Assembly (NCBI GenBank): GCA_026075535.2
Contig: AP026544.2
Coordinates: forward strand, 10,602,001-10,666,000
Direction: 5' to 3'
DNA: 64,000 bases
From: Tricholoma matsutake
Lineage: Eukaryota > Basidiomycota > Agaricomycetes > Agaricales > Tricholomataceae
Position 1 is the first letter of the stretch, and each line of letters begins with the position of its first letter. This document shows, one piece after another, positions 53,768-64,000 of the stretch. Made by a program: the position numbers and the translations under genes. The notes under the pieces are model-generated. The model was not told the origin of the DNA, ran no database searches, and worked only from the letters and a program-made list of their open reading frames with translations.

Positions 53768-54149
53768 TAACTAAATGGTCTGACGAAGCCTAAGTACATC
53801 CACATTAGATACAAACTCAGTTAGATAATCAGATAAGAACACCCGCTCACTGTTAGGATTCAACTGGGTATGGTAGCAAAGCTATAAAATAATACCAGAT
53901 GAATCCTGTTGAGTGAAAATCTAGTTGAGTTTAATCCATTGGAAATTGTGGAACTCTTATGATGCAGGTAGATGTCATTCAGTAGGCATAGGCTTGAATA
54001 CCAATACCAAAAGGAGTAAGAAGCTGTGACAATGAGAAGTGTGAGATGCCTACCTGTGTTGCTTGTGAGTGATGTGGGAGATGAGAAGAAAGCAACACAG
54101 GACCTCCTAGTCACACTTCATCTATCTTATACCTGGCATCTGCTAGCCC
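53768..54149 (-). repeat. Ngaro-like 5' leader
   Basis: This non-coding leader is shared with 313-720 in inverse orientation at high identity. It includes AACAGTGAGCGGGTGTTCTTA and TGTGTTGCTTTCTTCTC. Confidence 0.75.
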
Positions 54150-54288
54150 CTAGCACCACAGTATGGACCATGCGAAAAGGAGGTTGAGCAAAGCTCAGCA
54201 GATAGCGGTGCTAGTCATGTGATGTTGAGGTGGCGCAGAGGCCTTCAAAAGGCTCCTTACCCCTGGAACCCACCTTTGCAATGAACTA
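54150..54288 (-). repeat. Ngaro-like terminal direct repeat, 5' copy
   Basis: Partner of 47490-47625. Outside it, at 54286, HIT-i begins within a tRNA-like module. Confidence 0.8.
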
Positions 54289-55314
54289 AACAGTTGGTGC
54301 AGGTAGGTGCTCATACTGCACTACATACTGTTCCCGTGGGTGTGATGACAAAGCACATAGCTGCATCACCACACCTTGCCAGCTCATCACTCCCCACCAC
54401 CACCATCAACAGCAATGATGGCCCCCACTCCCTCCCCCCTCTTCCCACAACCCCAACCACATCACCTGACACTCCCACAAGACCATTGCCTCTGCAAACA
54501 AGCCACCTGACACACAACGCGGCCCATAGTAAGTTTCTTTTTGTTTTGTTTGTTGTTTTTGTAATCTGACTAGTTGTATTTCTTCTTTTTCAGGTTCTAA
54601 TCTGCTGGTAACGATGGTCAATGACACCTAATGACACGCACCCAACAGTGCCACATCATCCAGGCCCAAACAATGTGATTGCGTCATTTGGGCCCACAGT
54701 ATGTTTTTTTTTCTTTCATTTCTTTTCATAAGCTAACTAATGTATTTCTTTTGTTTTCCAGGTTCTCATAATGGGGGATGGACACGAGACAACCCCACGC
54801 CAATGCCGCCATGGCATGATGGCACACAACCCACCCCCAGCCTCATGAGCAACTGCTCATGGGGTGGTTGATGTGTGGAACGATGATGGGGATGGGAGAT
54901 GACGGGGAGGGGAGGGGGTAGATGGGAGGAAGGGGAGACAATGCTCCCCATTTCCACCCCATGAGCAGTTGCTCACAGCAGCAGTTGGGGGTGCTGTGGT
55001 GGTGGTGGTGGTGGTGGTGGCTGTGACCATGTGGTCCTCCTGGTGGTTGTCTTCCTGTCAAGTTCTGCAGTGTCAGTTTGTTGGGCTCATCCTAGTGGTA
55101 GTTGTCCTCCTCATTGTCCTCCCTGTTGCCATTATTGTCCTCCCCATCATCCTCATTTTTGTCTGTTGTTACCAGGTAATGGGGTGCTGGGTTTGTGGTT
55201 GATCTGGAGGTGGATGTGAGATCTGGGGGGGGATGTGAATTCGGGTGGGTGGAGATGGGAATAAGGGGTGTACCTAGCAGATATCCTGCTCCTCGGGTCT
55301 CCTGACACCCCTTC
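54286..55314 (+). mobile_element. HIT-i, internal portion
   Basis: It starts inside the left tRNA-like module (A box cut at the Ngaro junction) and has the GTGATGACAAAGCACATAGC marker of the family. Intron-like unit 1: donor GTAAGT at 54530, acceptor TTTTTCAG at 54593 (64 nt), followed by GTTCTAATCTGCTGG. Unit 2: hairpin 54663-54694, donor GTATGT at 54699, branch AGCTAACTAATG, acceptor TTTCCAG at 54761 (63 nt). Two series-1 hairpins follow (ATGAGCAACTGCTCAT near 54845; ATGAGCAGTTGCTCA near 54961). The right side is lost in the large inverted repeat. Confidence 0.7.
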
Positions 55315-55995
55315 ATGGTCTCCAATGCCCAAATGAGAGCTTCACATCCCATTTGGATGGAGGGGGTCATTATGTGCATTGTTGGCTGTTGTCAAGCTGA
55401 AAACATGGGGAAAAGAACATTTGGCTATTTATAGTTGAAGAGAAATAAACAAAAAAACTCACTATTTCAATGGTGGAAGTTGTCATGGTAGCTCTGGTGA
55501 CTCATGAGAATACAAGTTATGATAGAAAAGAAAAAGGAGATTATTAGTAGTGAAAAGAACAAGAAAAGGAGGAAGAATTACCTATTAAAAGAATCCTTAC
55601 TATGGCAAGTATCATGGTGTAATAACAGACATGTTGAGACCATGGGAATGTGACTAATGATGATTGACTCCTTGATAATCATTGTTATTACACCATGATA
55701 CTTGCCACAGTAAGGATTCTTTTTATAGGTAATTCTTCCTTCATTTCTTGTTCTTTTCACTACTAATAATCTCCTTTTTCTTTTCTATCATAACTTGTAT
55801 TCTCATGAGTCACCAGAGCTACCATGATGACTTCCACCATTGAAATAGTGAGTTTTTTTGTTTATTTCTCTTCAACTATAAATAGCCAAATGTTCTTTTC
55901 CCCATGTTTTCAGCTTGACAACAGCCAACAATGCACATAATGACCCCCTCCATCCAAATGGGATGTGAAGCACTCATTTGGGAGTTGGAGAACTC
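55314..55995. repeat. Large foldback: two 300-bp inverted arms, 55-bp loop
   Basis: Arms 55328-55627 and 55683-55982 are inverse copies of equal length with only a few mismatches (for example TATTAAAAG against TATAAAAAG). Pairing continues more weakly to about 55314 and 55995 (TCTCCAA). The loop is 55628-55682. Transcription from either side would make a long double-stranded RNA. There is no ORF and no terminal features of a known transposon. Confidence 0.92.
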
Positions 55996-56197
55996 TATTG
56001 AGCATTCCCTAGATATATTTAAGCCATTTGTAGGTAGTATGTAGCAAGTACATCAGGAAAATCACACTTTATTTTTGGGCTTTTTGACTTTTTCAGCTTT
56101 ATCACACCAATCTCAAAAGACCTATTGATGAGAAAGTATAAAAAAGGCCTAAAAGTTAAAAAGTCTTGTATATATTATTATGATTATAATTATAATA

Positions 56198-56393
56198 CAG
56201 GGCATGCACAAGGAATAGAAGGGGATGAGATGGGATTATATATATTTGAACATGTGCATGGACCATTTGTATGTGTTTGCAATGTTAGATTGGCTTGTAT
56301 GGCAACACATGACCTGGAAACATGTACAAATGGTCCATGCTCATGTTCTGATAAATAAACCCATCTCTTCCTCACTATTCCGTGGGCATGCCC
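56198..56393. repeat. Imperfect foldback, arms about 80 bp
   Basis: The left arm (GGGCATGCACAAGGAATAG, GAACATGTGCATGGACCATT) is the inverse of the right arm (ending CTATTCCGTGGGCATGCCCC). The loop is about 35 bp. MITE-like, unclassified. Confidence 0.8.
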
Positions 56394-56549
56394 CACTAAT
56401 ACTATAGCATAGTGACATTAGTTGTACTTTATGGACTTTGTGTGACCATATAACCTTTTTGTCTTTATAGTGTGTCTCCACACCCAACTTTTTCGAAGGG
56501 GGGGGCCTAGCCAAACATCTTCACACTTTTCAGCTTTTTTGACTGTATA

Positions 56550-56873
56550 GTGGAACTGCACAGGTTTTACCTGCGGGTTTCCCATGCTTTTATTTCCTAA
56601 TTTATTCAATGAGTTTTGCATGAAAAATCATGAAAAAAAGATTTTCTGGAAGCTTTTTGTCGGCTCTTTGTGATGTAACACATAAAACAATATTTGGGTG
56701 ACATCTATCATGTGACAAGGTCAAAAATAAATTATTTTGTCCCTTGTATCACAAGCATCCATTGAATAGCTATCAGAAAATCATTTTTTCATGAGATGTC
56801 ATGCAAAACTCAATGAATAAATTAGGAAATAAAAGCATGGGAAACCCATGGGTAAAACCCATGCAGTTCCCTA
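56550..56873. repeat. Foldback, arms about 100 bp
   Basis: GGGTTTCCCATGCTTTTATT, continuing through CCTAATTTATTCA and GAGTTTTGCATGA in the left arm (56550-56650), is inverted in the right arm (56776-56873). The spacer is about 125 bp. There is no coding content. Confidence 0.85.
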
Positions 56874-57339
56874 AGTGTCTTTATAATGCTCCAAGATTCT
56901 TTTGTGAATTTGCTGATGTAGTGTGTCAGACCACTACTTCTACTTAAACTGTGTAACCATCTATATACTGTTTAACTACTGTATACATGACTTTGGTGAC
57001 AAGAGGGTATACATAAATGTAAACATATACAGTATAAACTGTGTAAAACAGTTACATAGATAGAACAGTTGGAGCCTCTGAGGCAAATAATAAACAATCT
57101 ATCTGTTGTCTTTTGATAAGTGAGTAGAAGACTTGTTCATGCCAGGCTTTAGCCATGGCCCAATTGGACACCAGATCCTGTGAGAGTGATGCATCAAACA
57201 CTGATAGTTATCACAAAAGTGTGGTGCAAGAGGAGCGATACTAAGTGTATGGGGAGTGATGCATCACTATCCTGCATCTCTTCCCTTTGCCCATAAATCT
57301 GTGATGCATTATTTAATTTAGTTAGTTTTTCACATGATG

Positions 57340-57515
57340 CTCACACCACTGGGGGGTGTACCAGTTAGGATCAGTTAGGGTTGGCTTACACACCACTGGG
57401 GGGCACACCCATTGGGATCAGTTAGGGTTCATTTACATGCAGCTGGGGTGTACCAGTTAGGACCAGTTAGGCTTAGGGTTCAGTTATGGTTAGGTTAGCA
57501 GTTAGGGTCAGGGAT
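57340..57515 (+). repeat. CAGTTAGG-type repeats
   Basis: Words such as CAGTTAGGATCAGTTAGGGTT and CCACTGGGGGG recur several times, with TTAGGG inside many of them. It resembles degenerate interstitial telomere-like sequence only loosely. The region 56880-57800 otherwise shows no gene; a 74-codon minus frame at 57763-57539 has no recognised family. Confidence 0.6.
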
Positions 57516-57801
57516 GGTGGAACTCCATGAACGAGGCTTTAGTGTACCAACCTGAAATGACCCAGCTTGGGGGACCCCCTGAGCACAGCAAGGGAGGGGA
57601 TGGTCATTGAATGGTCAGCCCTCTTCATGCACATTAGAAAAGGCTGAGTCTGGCCGACATCCAAACTTGGTAAATGATTTTGATTTGAGGCCAGAAAATT
57701 AATGTTTTGAAAACTGAGGATGTTTTTGAAGCCATCCTGACATATGCAAAACATTCCAGCCATTCAAATAACATAATCAGTTTGTGCATTATTTTAATTC
57801 A

Positions 57802-58173
57802 TGATACATCAGTCTGAGTATATGTAGAAAGTGGATCCTAGTACAATCAAGATTGTGCTCAGTCTCTGTATAAGTGACTAATATTAATGTGTATTGTACC
57901 TAGTACAATCAAGATCGTGCTGTAGGTACAGTAAGTATGGATCGATAAATAAGTAATTAATGAAGCTCACCTCAGTCTCTGTATAAGTGACTGAGGTGGT
58001 AAAGTAACTACCAAACATATATATATGTGTTCTGTGTAACAAAGGATGGGTATGAATAAAAACAAGACAAGGGGGAACTGTGCCATGGATTGACCCTGCG
58101 TATCAAAGGGAATACTAAAAATAGCACACACATCAAATGCATCAAAAGCAAGACTCACAGTGCAATCTCAACA
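57802..58173 (-). repeat. copia-2 3' LTR
   Basis: On the minus strand it begins TGTTGAGATTGCACTGTGAG after GAGGAGGAG and ends near TGATGTATCA. Two copies of the hairpin CTCAGTC-ACTTATACAGA-GACTGAG are present, identical to copia-1 although the surrounding LTR has diverged. Confidence 0.85.
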
Positions 58174-58343
58174 CTCCTCCTCACCATGAATACTCCTCCT
58201 CGCATGGAATCACATTAATGTAGTCCAAGATGGTTTCAAAGAAAGATGAATTGTTTAGGGTCCAAGGCCTTTGTAAACATGTCAGCAACATTATTGCGGG
58301 TGTTGACATAATCAATAGTAAGGTCACCTGATTGGATGTGCTC

Positions 58344-59695
58344 TCACAGGAAATAATATTTAATGTCGAGATGCTTAATGCAAGAATGAAGTAATGGGTC
58401 CTTGGATAAAGTCCTGGTAGTGTTGTTGTCACAAAAGATAGTGGTAGGGAGATTTTGATGGAGGTCAATTGTGTGTAGTAGAGTACACAACCATATACAT
58501 TCCTTCACACTCTCAAATGCTGCAATGTATTCCACCTCACAAGTAGATGCTGCCACAACCTTCTGTTTTTGTGCTGCCCAAGACACCGCACCCAATGCAA
58601 GGGAGCATATGTAACCCCCAACACTACAACGAGTGTCGAGGCAATTAGCCCAGTCAGAGTCACTATAAGCACACAAGATAATTGGAAGGTGACCACTTCA
58701 GGTCTCTGGTTCCTTTGAGGTATTGAACCAGCCATATAGCGCCATTCCAGTGCTCAAGTGAGTACAAGTTGAGATACTGAGAGAGCTGTTGTACTGCATA
58801 TGAAATATCGGGATGAGTAGATATTGCCAAGTAAAGCAAACATCCAATAAGAGAGTGGTAAGGCAGTTTGGCAAGAGCATTCCTGGTGTCCAGTGACATG
58901 GTTTGCTGATCAAGGCATCATAGTTTCAAAGGGATCAGAAACTGGGTGAGCATCCTTTTGACCAAATTGTTCCACAATTTTGTCAAGAAGTGCAGTTTGT
59001 GAGAGCACTACAGTATGCGCGTCCCGGTCCCAGGTGACAGCAATACCCATAATAAAGTGTGCTGTCCCCAATTTGGATATAGTCCATACCTCATGCATTT
59101 GATTTTTAAAACACTCATTTTCATCCTTGGTGTCCATGATGGCTAAATAATTGACAACATGGACAGCAGCAATTATTGTACCAGTGTCAGTTTTGCAGTA
59201 ATAGACACAGGATTTGCAAGAAAGATGGGTGAATCCCCAATTGAGCATTTGTGCATTGAGAGTCTGATTCCAAATATGTCCACTCTGCTTCATACCGTAC
59301 AGGCCACACTGGAGCTGCCAAACCCAGTCCTCCTTGCCTGGCTCCTCAAATCCTGTAGGTTGCTGCATATATTGAATTTTGTCATCTGGGAGTAAGCCAT
59401 AGAGAAAAGCATTTTTTGTATCTATTTGTTGTGCATCCCATCCGAGAGAGGCAGTGATGTGTAGGAGAATTTGCCAAGACTCCATGTGCACGGTCAGTGA
59501 GGTGGTTTTAGTGTAATCCCTGCCATAAATCTGCTCATGACCCCTGAAAACAAGGCGTACCTTCCACCTGATAGCGGTGCCCACTTCATCACGCTTGATA
59601 TGGAAGACAGGTTTCCCACATCTAATACACTTCCCTGGTGGGACCTTGGACTGAGGTATCAACTTATAGACTCCCATCTCCTTCAATGAGTTCAA
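58344..59695 (-). pseudogene. copia-2 RT and RNase H
   Basis: RT motifs FHIKRDEVGTAIRWKVRLVF, QQIDTKNAFLYGLLPDDKIQ and LQCGLYGMKQSGHIWNQTLN are clear. The catalytic box reads HVVNYLAI in place of HVDDYL, so both aspartates are lost. RNase H pieces follow in other frames: SDSDWANCLDTRCSVGGY, STCEVEYIAAFESV, FCDNNTTRTL, HLDIKYYFL. Stops near 58910 and 58663 and the active-site change make it inactive. Confidence 0.9.
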
Positions 59696-59716
59696 TTCAT
59701 TGTGGTACCCATGTTC

Positions 59717-61181
59717 CTAACATGCTGCATTGGCTGAGTTCTTGGCCTCATCCCAAGTTTTCAGCTCATCCTCAAATTGAAGTGATTCCAGATCAAAATC
59801 CACCATTTCTGAGATCAGGGCCTGAAGTTGATGTGCCTGATCGCCCAGATTGAGATTATGAAATGATTGATGAAGTTCTTCAATGACATCACAATCATGA
59901 TCAGTGGATTGATTTGGAACATGGTCTGATCTGGCAGTGACAAGTCCAGCCCGACGTTCCTGCCATGCCTCCTTGATCCGAGCAGTGCTTTCCAGAGAGT
60001 CACACATGGCAGCAGCAGTTCTGGTAACTGCAGGGCCACCATCAGGATTCTTCTCAGTGGGTATCATCATGCAGGTTGATCAATGTATTGACTGGGCCAG
60101 TGGTGGTAGTGGCGGGCCAGTGTTATGAGAATGTGCATCAGGGACAATGGAATCATGAACAGACTCATCATCAACATCATTTTGTAAAATGGGACCCAGG
60201 AAGGGGGGTTGGCTCCCAATGGAGTCAATATTTCCATCCTCCTGTAGCATGGTGGGTGGGGGCGGTAAATGGCCATCATGGCTCTCAAGGAATCTGACAT
60301 GATATGATCTATGGAGCTTGTGCATGGTGCAGTCATAACATCAGTATGACTTTGATTTCAGGTCATAACCTACCAAGAATCTCGCGAAGGCAAGAGTAGT
60401 CAGGTTTTCTCTTGTACCATAATTCCCAAGGTGCCAGGCCTGCAAGGGAACATGTTGTAGTCTTTGCATGTAAATGAGCAGCTGTGAGGTAGAATTCATC
60501 CCACAGATAAGAGGGCAGTCCTGCACAAATTCACATTGTGCATGCTTTAACCATTAGCAATCTATGCATTCACTCAACATGGCCTATATGTGCAGAAGTG
60601 TAAGGAGCTGTGAAGCATTGATTGGTACCCCTAGTCTTCAACCAGCTCTCCATTTCAAGTGATTTAAGTTCACTATTATCAGTGATATAGGTTTCAACCT
60701 TGAGTCCAGTTTTGTTCTCCCAAGCAAGCTCCCAAGCCCTGAGTTCAGAGAAAGCCCCATGTTTATTTCATAAGGGTATAGACCATGGGAAGGAAGTGTA
60801 GTCATCTACTATATCCATAATATAACAGTTCCCTGCTCATGATACCACAGCATGTGGCCCAGATAGGTCCACCCACACCTTTTCCAGTTTCCTCGTCACT
60901 TTATGACCCAGTCCTTCCTGACGTTTCTTGGGAACTGGTGTTTTTGTCTGCTTGCCAAGAACACATGTATCACATTTAGGCAATTTTGGGAAAGAGGCAA
61001 GGGGCACACCAGTGAGAGCACCCTTCTTGGCCATATCCCAGAGAGCCTGGTAGTTTGTGTGACCAGGATGGCAATGCCAAGGTTCGAGAGTAGGGGACTT
61101 GTGAACTGTGAGCACGTGATCAACCTTGGCTGATAGAATATTAAGCATGTAAAGTCTCCTGGAGAGGCGGTGATAGGTCAT
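59717..61181 (-). pseudogene. copia-2 integrase and linker
   Basis: GAG-pre-integrase (PWHCHPGHTNYQALWDMAKK at about 61080) and CDTCVLGKQTKT are intact, then VWVDLSGPHAV. The catalytic core (60830-60530) is shredded by frame changes. The tail FLVGYDLKSKSY (60341) and the acidic linker before RT (60070-59717) match copia-1. Confidence 0.82.
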
Positions 61182-61189
61182 CTCCTTGG

Positions 61190-62370
61190 CTCAAGGACCG
61201 ATTCACCACTTTAGCATCATTCTAATCACATCAGCTAACTCCTACAACATCCCAGACGCAGTGCGACCCAGTCTATCGATCGTGATATCATATCAACTGC
61301 ATCGAAACATCACCAGCGACATCGATCATATCAAGAGCCCACATCACACAACCTTAGGACTACCCCGAAAGTCCCTAAGATCCCCCTACACGACCATCGA
61401 ACATCCCTGACCAACTTCAAACAAGCTGCAACCACAATCGAGCATCATTGACTGTCGTCGACTATCATCAAGCATCATCGATCGATATTGAGAGACTATG
61501 AGCGACATCGGGCTCCGCCTTCATTATCTAAATGGTGGAAGACCATGCAATAGGATGTATTCCAACTTGTGCTCAAACCTGCTGATCATAGGTCAGCCTC
61601 GTTCCAAGTCCCTATCGTGCACAGAACCTGCTGGACGCATTATTGCGAGACTTAGCACAGTTTATACACAAAGGACAGTCTCTTTTAGTTCTTTCCCTTT
61701 ATTACTCTTTCATCATATGATATATATATCTTTCTTGTTCAGATTCCAGTCTCCTTTATGGCCTTGTGCCTTAACTCATATCTTTTGCCTCATGTTCTAC
61801 ACATGTTTCTCATTCCATTTTAGGAAGTTTCTTTAAAACATATAAAACTCTGTAGTATCTACTTGGAAATGACAAGAAATCATCTTCACATATCATCTCG
61901 TATACAGTTCTAAGCATCTGATCAACTTCCTAAAAACAATCTAAGTCTCTATGGGTTTTCTCAATCAACAAGAAACCTCTGCAATCATCGCATCCTTGAT
62001 CCTCCCTCGATCCTCTCGTCATTAGCTCTAGTAACCCTTCCAACACTTCATAGACATTTACTGCACCCTTCATATACTATCGACCTATCGAAAGGTCCCC
62101 AGAACTCACATATCGACCATCGACGATAAACTCATTCGCTGTCAATCTCGTCAATCGCCCTCGATATCGATCAATACTCGATCGGACCGCACCAAACACT
62201 TTTGTCTCTCATAACACTACCTTCATGACTAGTGTTAACTAGTAATCGTCTCATAGGTTTGACCACGAAAATTCGGAACGTCTCGCAACCTTCCTCTGAC
62301 TCGTCGCAAACATCATCGATTGCCTCATCGGCAGTTCTGGTGGTTTTCCCAGGTTGAGCATCATCAGTGG
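61190..62370. other. Unclassified insertion in copia-2, TCGA/ATCG-rich
   Basis: Copia homology stops at about 62370 (near FIACGTH on the minus strand) and resumes at about 61185 (HRLSRRLYMLN). The 1.2-kb insert is dense in ATCG/TCGA words and keeps many CpG sites, unlike its surroundings. There is no recognised ORF, and I could not define terminal repeats or a target duplication. It resembles 3106-4000 and 11560-11770 in word usage. Confidence 0.5.
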
Positions 62371-62411
62371 GTGCCACAAGCAATGAAAGCGCTGGAGGAT
62401 TTGTTAGTAAC

Positions 62412-63135
62412 TCAACAGGCGTCAGCATCAAAATGAGCGACAGCATTAGAGTCATCTGCAAGTGTGCCCACCAATATTAACCAAACTGCCAAGTTTGGGA
62501 TGTAGAGAGCATTATGTAAGATGATTGATGCACCCCAGGCTATTCTTAGCTGTATATCTCTGACACCGATGGTGGCAATAGATGAACCACCAATGCCTTT
62601 GACCAAATGAGGTGGAATGGGGTGCAGGCTAAGAAAATCAGATCTGTCAGGGGATATATGGACTGTTGCCCCAGAGTCAATGATAAAGGGGAGATCATCC
62701 AAGGTAATACATGAGTGTTGAGTCTGGTTAAGGGGCTCCACAGTGAGAGCAATGTCATTGAGGGGTAAAGTATGGTGCTTCCAGTCAACAGTGGTAGTAG
62801 GCTCCTCCTCAACGGCAAGCCATCCCTCATACTCTATGATGTCAGGGGAGTCGACAGGTAAAGGGTCATGAGCAAGTCCTGAAAATTCCAGTGCAGGCAG
62901 GGTTGATGCCTCAGAGTTGATCATGACAGTGAACACCTGACCATTAATATCTTTCACAGTGACAGGAACCTTGGAGGTACTAGTGGGCAGTTGTTTCTTC
63001 TCACGAGCTGCCTTGTGAGCGGCGATTGATTCCTCCAGTGACTTCCCAGCCATACCACTGCCAGGTTTAATGCAGTACTGCTTCGTGTGCCCCTGCTTCC
63101 TGCAGTTTGTGTTGGTACAAGTCAGTGCATTAAAG
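62412..63135 (-). pseudogene. copia-2 zinc knuckle and protease
   Basis: The zinc knuckle CTNTNCRKQGHTKQYC is encoded at about 63122-63075. The protease FIIDSGATVHISPDRSDFLS lies near 62690, followed by KGIGGSSIATIGVRDIQLR. The frame is open for about 214 codons. The GGSS loop that carries the MITE in copia-1 is uninterrupted here, which confirms the MITE insertion point. Confidence 0.87.
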
Positions 63136-63829
63136 AACCTGGAAGGCTTGGGCTGTGCCGCAAAATGTGGGTTTTAGAATCATTGCAGTGATCATTCTCA
63201 AGTAGGGATTGCTCATTCTTGAGGAATAACCGGATATCCTTAGAGCTGTATGGAGCTTCAATAGAGGAAGCAACAATGTCTCGAGAAATAATGGAGCAGG
63301 CATGGGGAAAATTGTCACTAAGGGAATTGAGTAGAGCGATGCAGCAGAGGAGGTCGGCTTTTATGTCACCCATGGCAAAGGCACATTCTATTAATGCACA
63401 AATCTTTTCTGCTGTCTCAGGGAGTGGCATGTCCTTTGTGCATTGAATGGAGAGCGCTTGTAGCAGAAGCTGAACCTGGTGTACCGGCCCTTCCTTCTGA
63501 TGGTGGTCCTGAAGAATCTTCCAATTGACCTCAGGGCCCTTCTTCATGTCCAGGAATTGTCGTTCAGAGGAAGAAACACTGGATGCAATAAAAGCATACA
63601 CGAGGTGGGAGTTTGCCCTCCAGTTGGCAAGCACATGGAGCTCAGTAGGGGTGGGCTCAGGTATATCACCCATAACATACTCGTAAAGGCCATTTAGATA
63701 TAAAGCAATAATGATTTCCTCACACCATTCTTTGTAATTAGATTTGAGTTTGTTGAGCTTCTCCCCATTATATTGTACAGAAAGTTTGATAAGAGAAATG
63801 GATGGGGGGTCGATAGTATCGGTACCCAT
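63122..63829 (-). pseudogene. copia-2 gag
   Basis: The ATG at 63829 starts MGTDTIDPPSISLIKLSVQY, then KEWCEEIIIALYLNGLYEYV and LLNSLSDNFPHACSII, homologous to copia-1 gag and in a longer uninterrupted frame (235 codons). The last 30 codons diverge before the zinc knuckle because of a shift near 63200. Confidence 0.87.
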
Positions 63830-64000
63830 GGTAGGAAATCAATGGTTAGTGGACGATGAATTGTCAAAGGGAGAATATGGAAATGCAATGGTAGACGAGC
63901 AGGGTTTGTGAAAGACAAAGGGCTGATCCAAGATGAAAGTGATTGGGGAAACGGATCAAAAAGATATGACACAGTGGAACGTCGAGTGGCTAGGATACTT

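Larger units (their letters stand above)
47490..54288 (-). mobile_element. Ngaro/DIRS-like tyrosine-recombinase retrotransposon
   Basis: Minus-strand order: direct repeat (54288-54150), leader, gag-like ORF with Cys/His finger, RT, RNase H, tyrosine recombinase, direct repeat (47625-47490). There is no integrase, and the element uses terminal direct repeats of about 135 bp in place of LTRs. This combination defines DIRS/Ngaro-type elements, and the gene order fits Ngaro. HIT-h interrupts the RT. The recombinase has lost catalytic residues. A deleted relative lies at 305-914. Confidence 0.85.
57802..63829 (-). mobile_element. copia-2: decayed Ty1/copia retrotransposon
   Basis: Minus-strand order: gag (63829-63122), protease (63053-62412), insertion (about 62370-61190), integrase (61181-60341), linker, RT (59695-58910), RNase H (58899-58344), 3' LTR (58173-57802). 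It is from the same lineage as copia-1, with alignable protein segments throughout, but more decayed. No 5' LTR is seen between 63830 and the window end, which holds only leader-like sequence. Confidence 0.9.

Noticed and set aside
55092..55379. A 95-codon minus ORF
   Set aside because: It covers the GGT/GTC-rich tail of HIT-i and runs into the foldback arm. It has no family resemblance.
57340..57515. Interstitial telomere
   Set aside because: TTAGGG words are interspersed with CAGTTAGGATC and are not in uninterrupted tandem order.

Overview
This window looks like a transposon graveyard from the nuclear genome of a basidiomycete fungus, probably an Agaricomycete. The evidence is a mix of families: Ty3/gypsy chromoviruses, Ty1/copia, a Ngaro/DIRS-like tyrosine-recombinase retrotransposon, a Helitron with Rep and Pif1 parts, a Plavaka-like (basidiomycete CACTA-related) transposase fragment, and short GT-AG introns with CTAAC branch sites. 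I see no rRNA, no canonical tRNA gene and no CRISPR. Only one locus (41.0-45.9 kb) may be a non-transposon gene. Many stop codons inside element ORFs look like CGA to TGA changes, as expected from decay of methylated CpG.

Layout. 1-3.0 kb: ends of composite elements (named HIT below), an internally deleted Ngaro-like copy and a CACTA-like ORF fragment. 3.1-4.4 kb: unclassified TCGA-rich DNA. 4.6-10.4 kb: copia-1 (+), split by an 838-bp hAT-type MITE. 10.4-11.8 kb: Plavaka-like fragment (-) and a repeat also found at 4.2 kb. 11.8-13.9 kb: HIT-d. 13.9-15.2 kb: broken gypsy-C (+). 15.3-27.5 kb: gypsy-B (+) with gypsy-A (15.7-21.7 kb, +) nested just behind its 5' LTR. 27.5-28.7 kb: HIT remnant, foldback element and minisatellite. 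28.7-32.5 kb: gypsy-D (-). 32.7-39.4 kb: Helitron (-) whose helicase ORF ends in a cysteine-peptidase-like domain. 41.0-45.9 kb: unrecognised spliced gene (-) interrupted by HIT-f. 45.9-47.5 kb: HIT-g. 47.5-54.3 kb: Ngaro-like element (-) interrupted by HIT-h. 54.3-57.8 kb: HIT-i, a foldback with 300-bp arms and two smaller foldbacks. 57.8-64 kb: copia-2 (-) with an unclassified 1.2-kb insertion.

The most unusual content is the HIT family (my working label: Hairpin-Intron-tRNA-like). At least nine full or partial copies share one plan: hAT-like termini of the form GAGnnCTTTACACTCCCCC with 8-bp target duplications; copy-specific subterminal repeats; a tRNA-derived module with A and B boxes at each end, both pointing outward; one to four units made of a perfect hairpin directly followed by a 55-64 nt intron-like segment; then two further hairpin series. 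None has a credible protein ORF. Two insertions are exact: removing the element and one 8-bp repeat rejoins an open reading frame.
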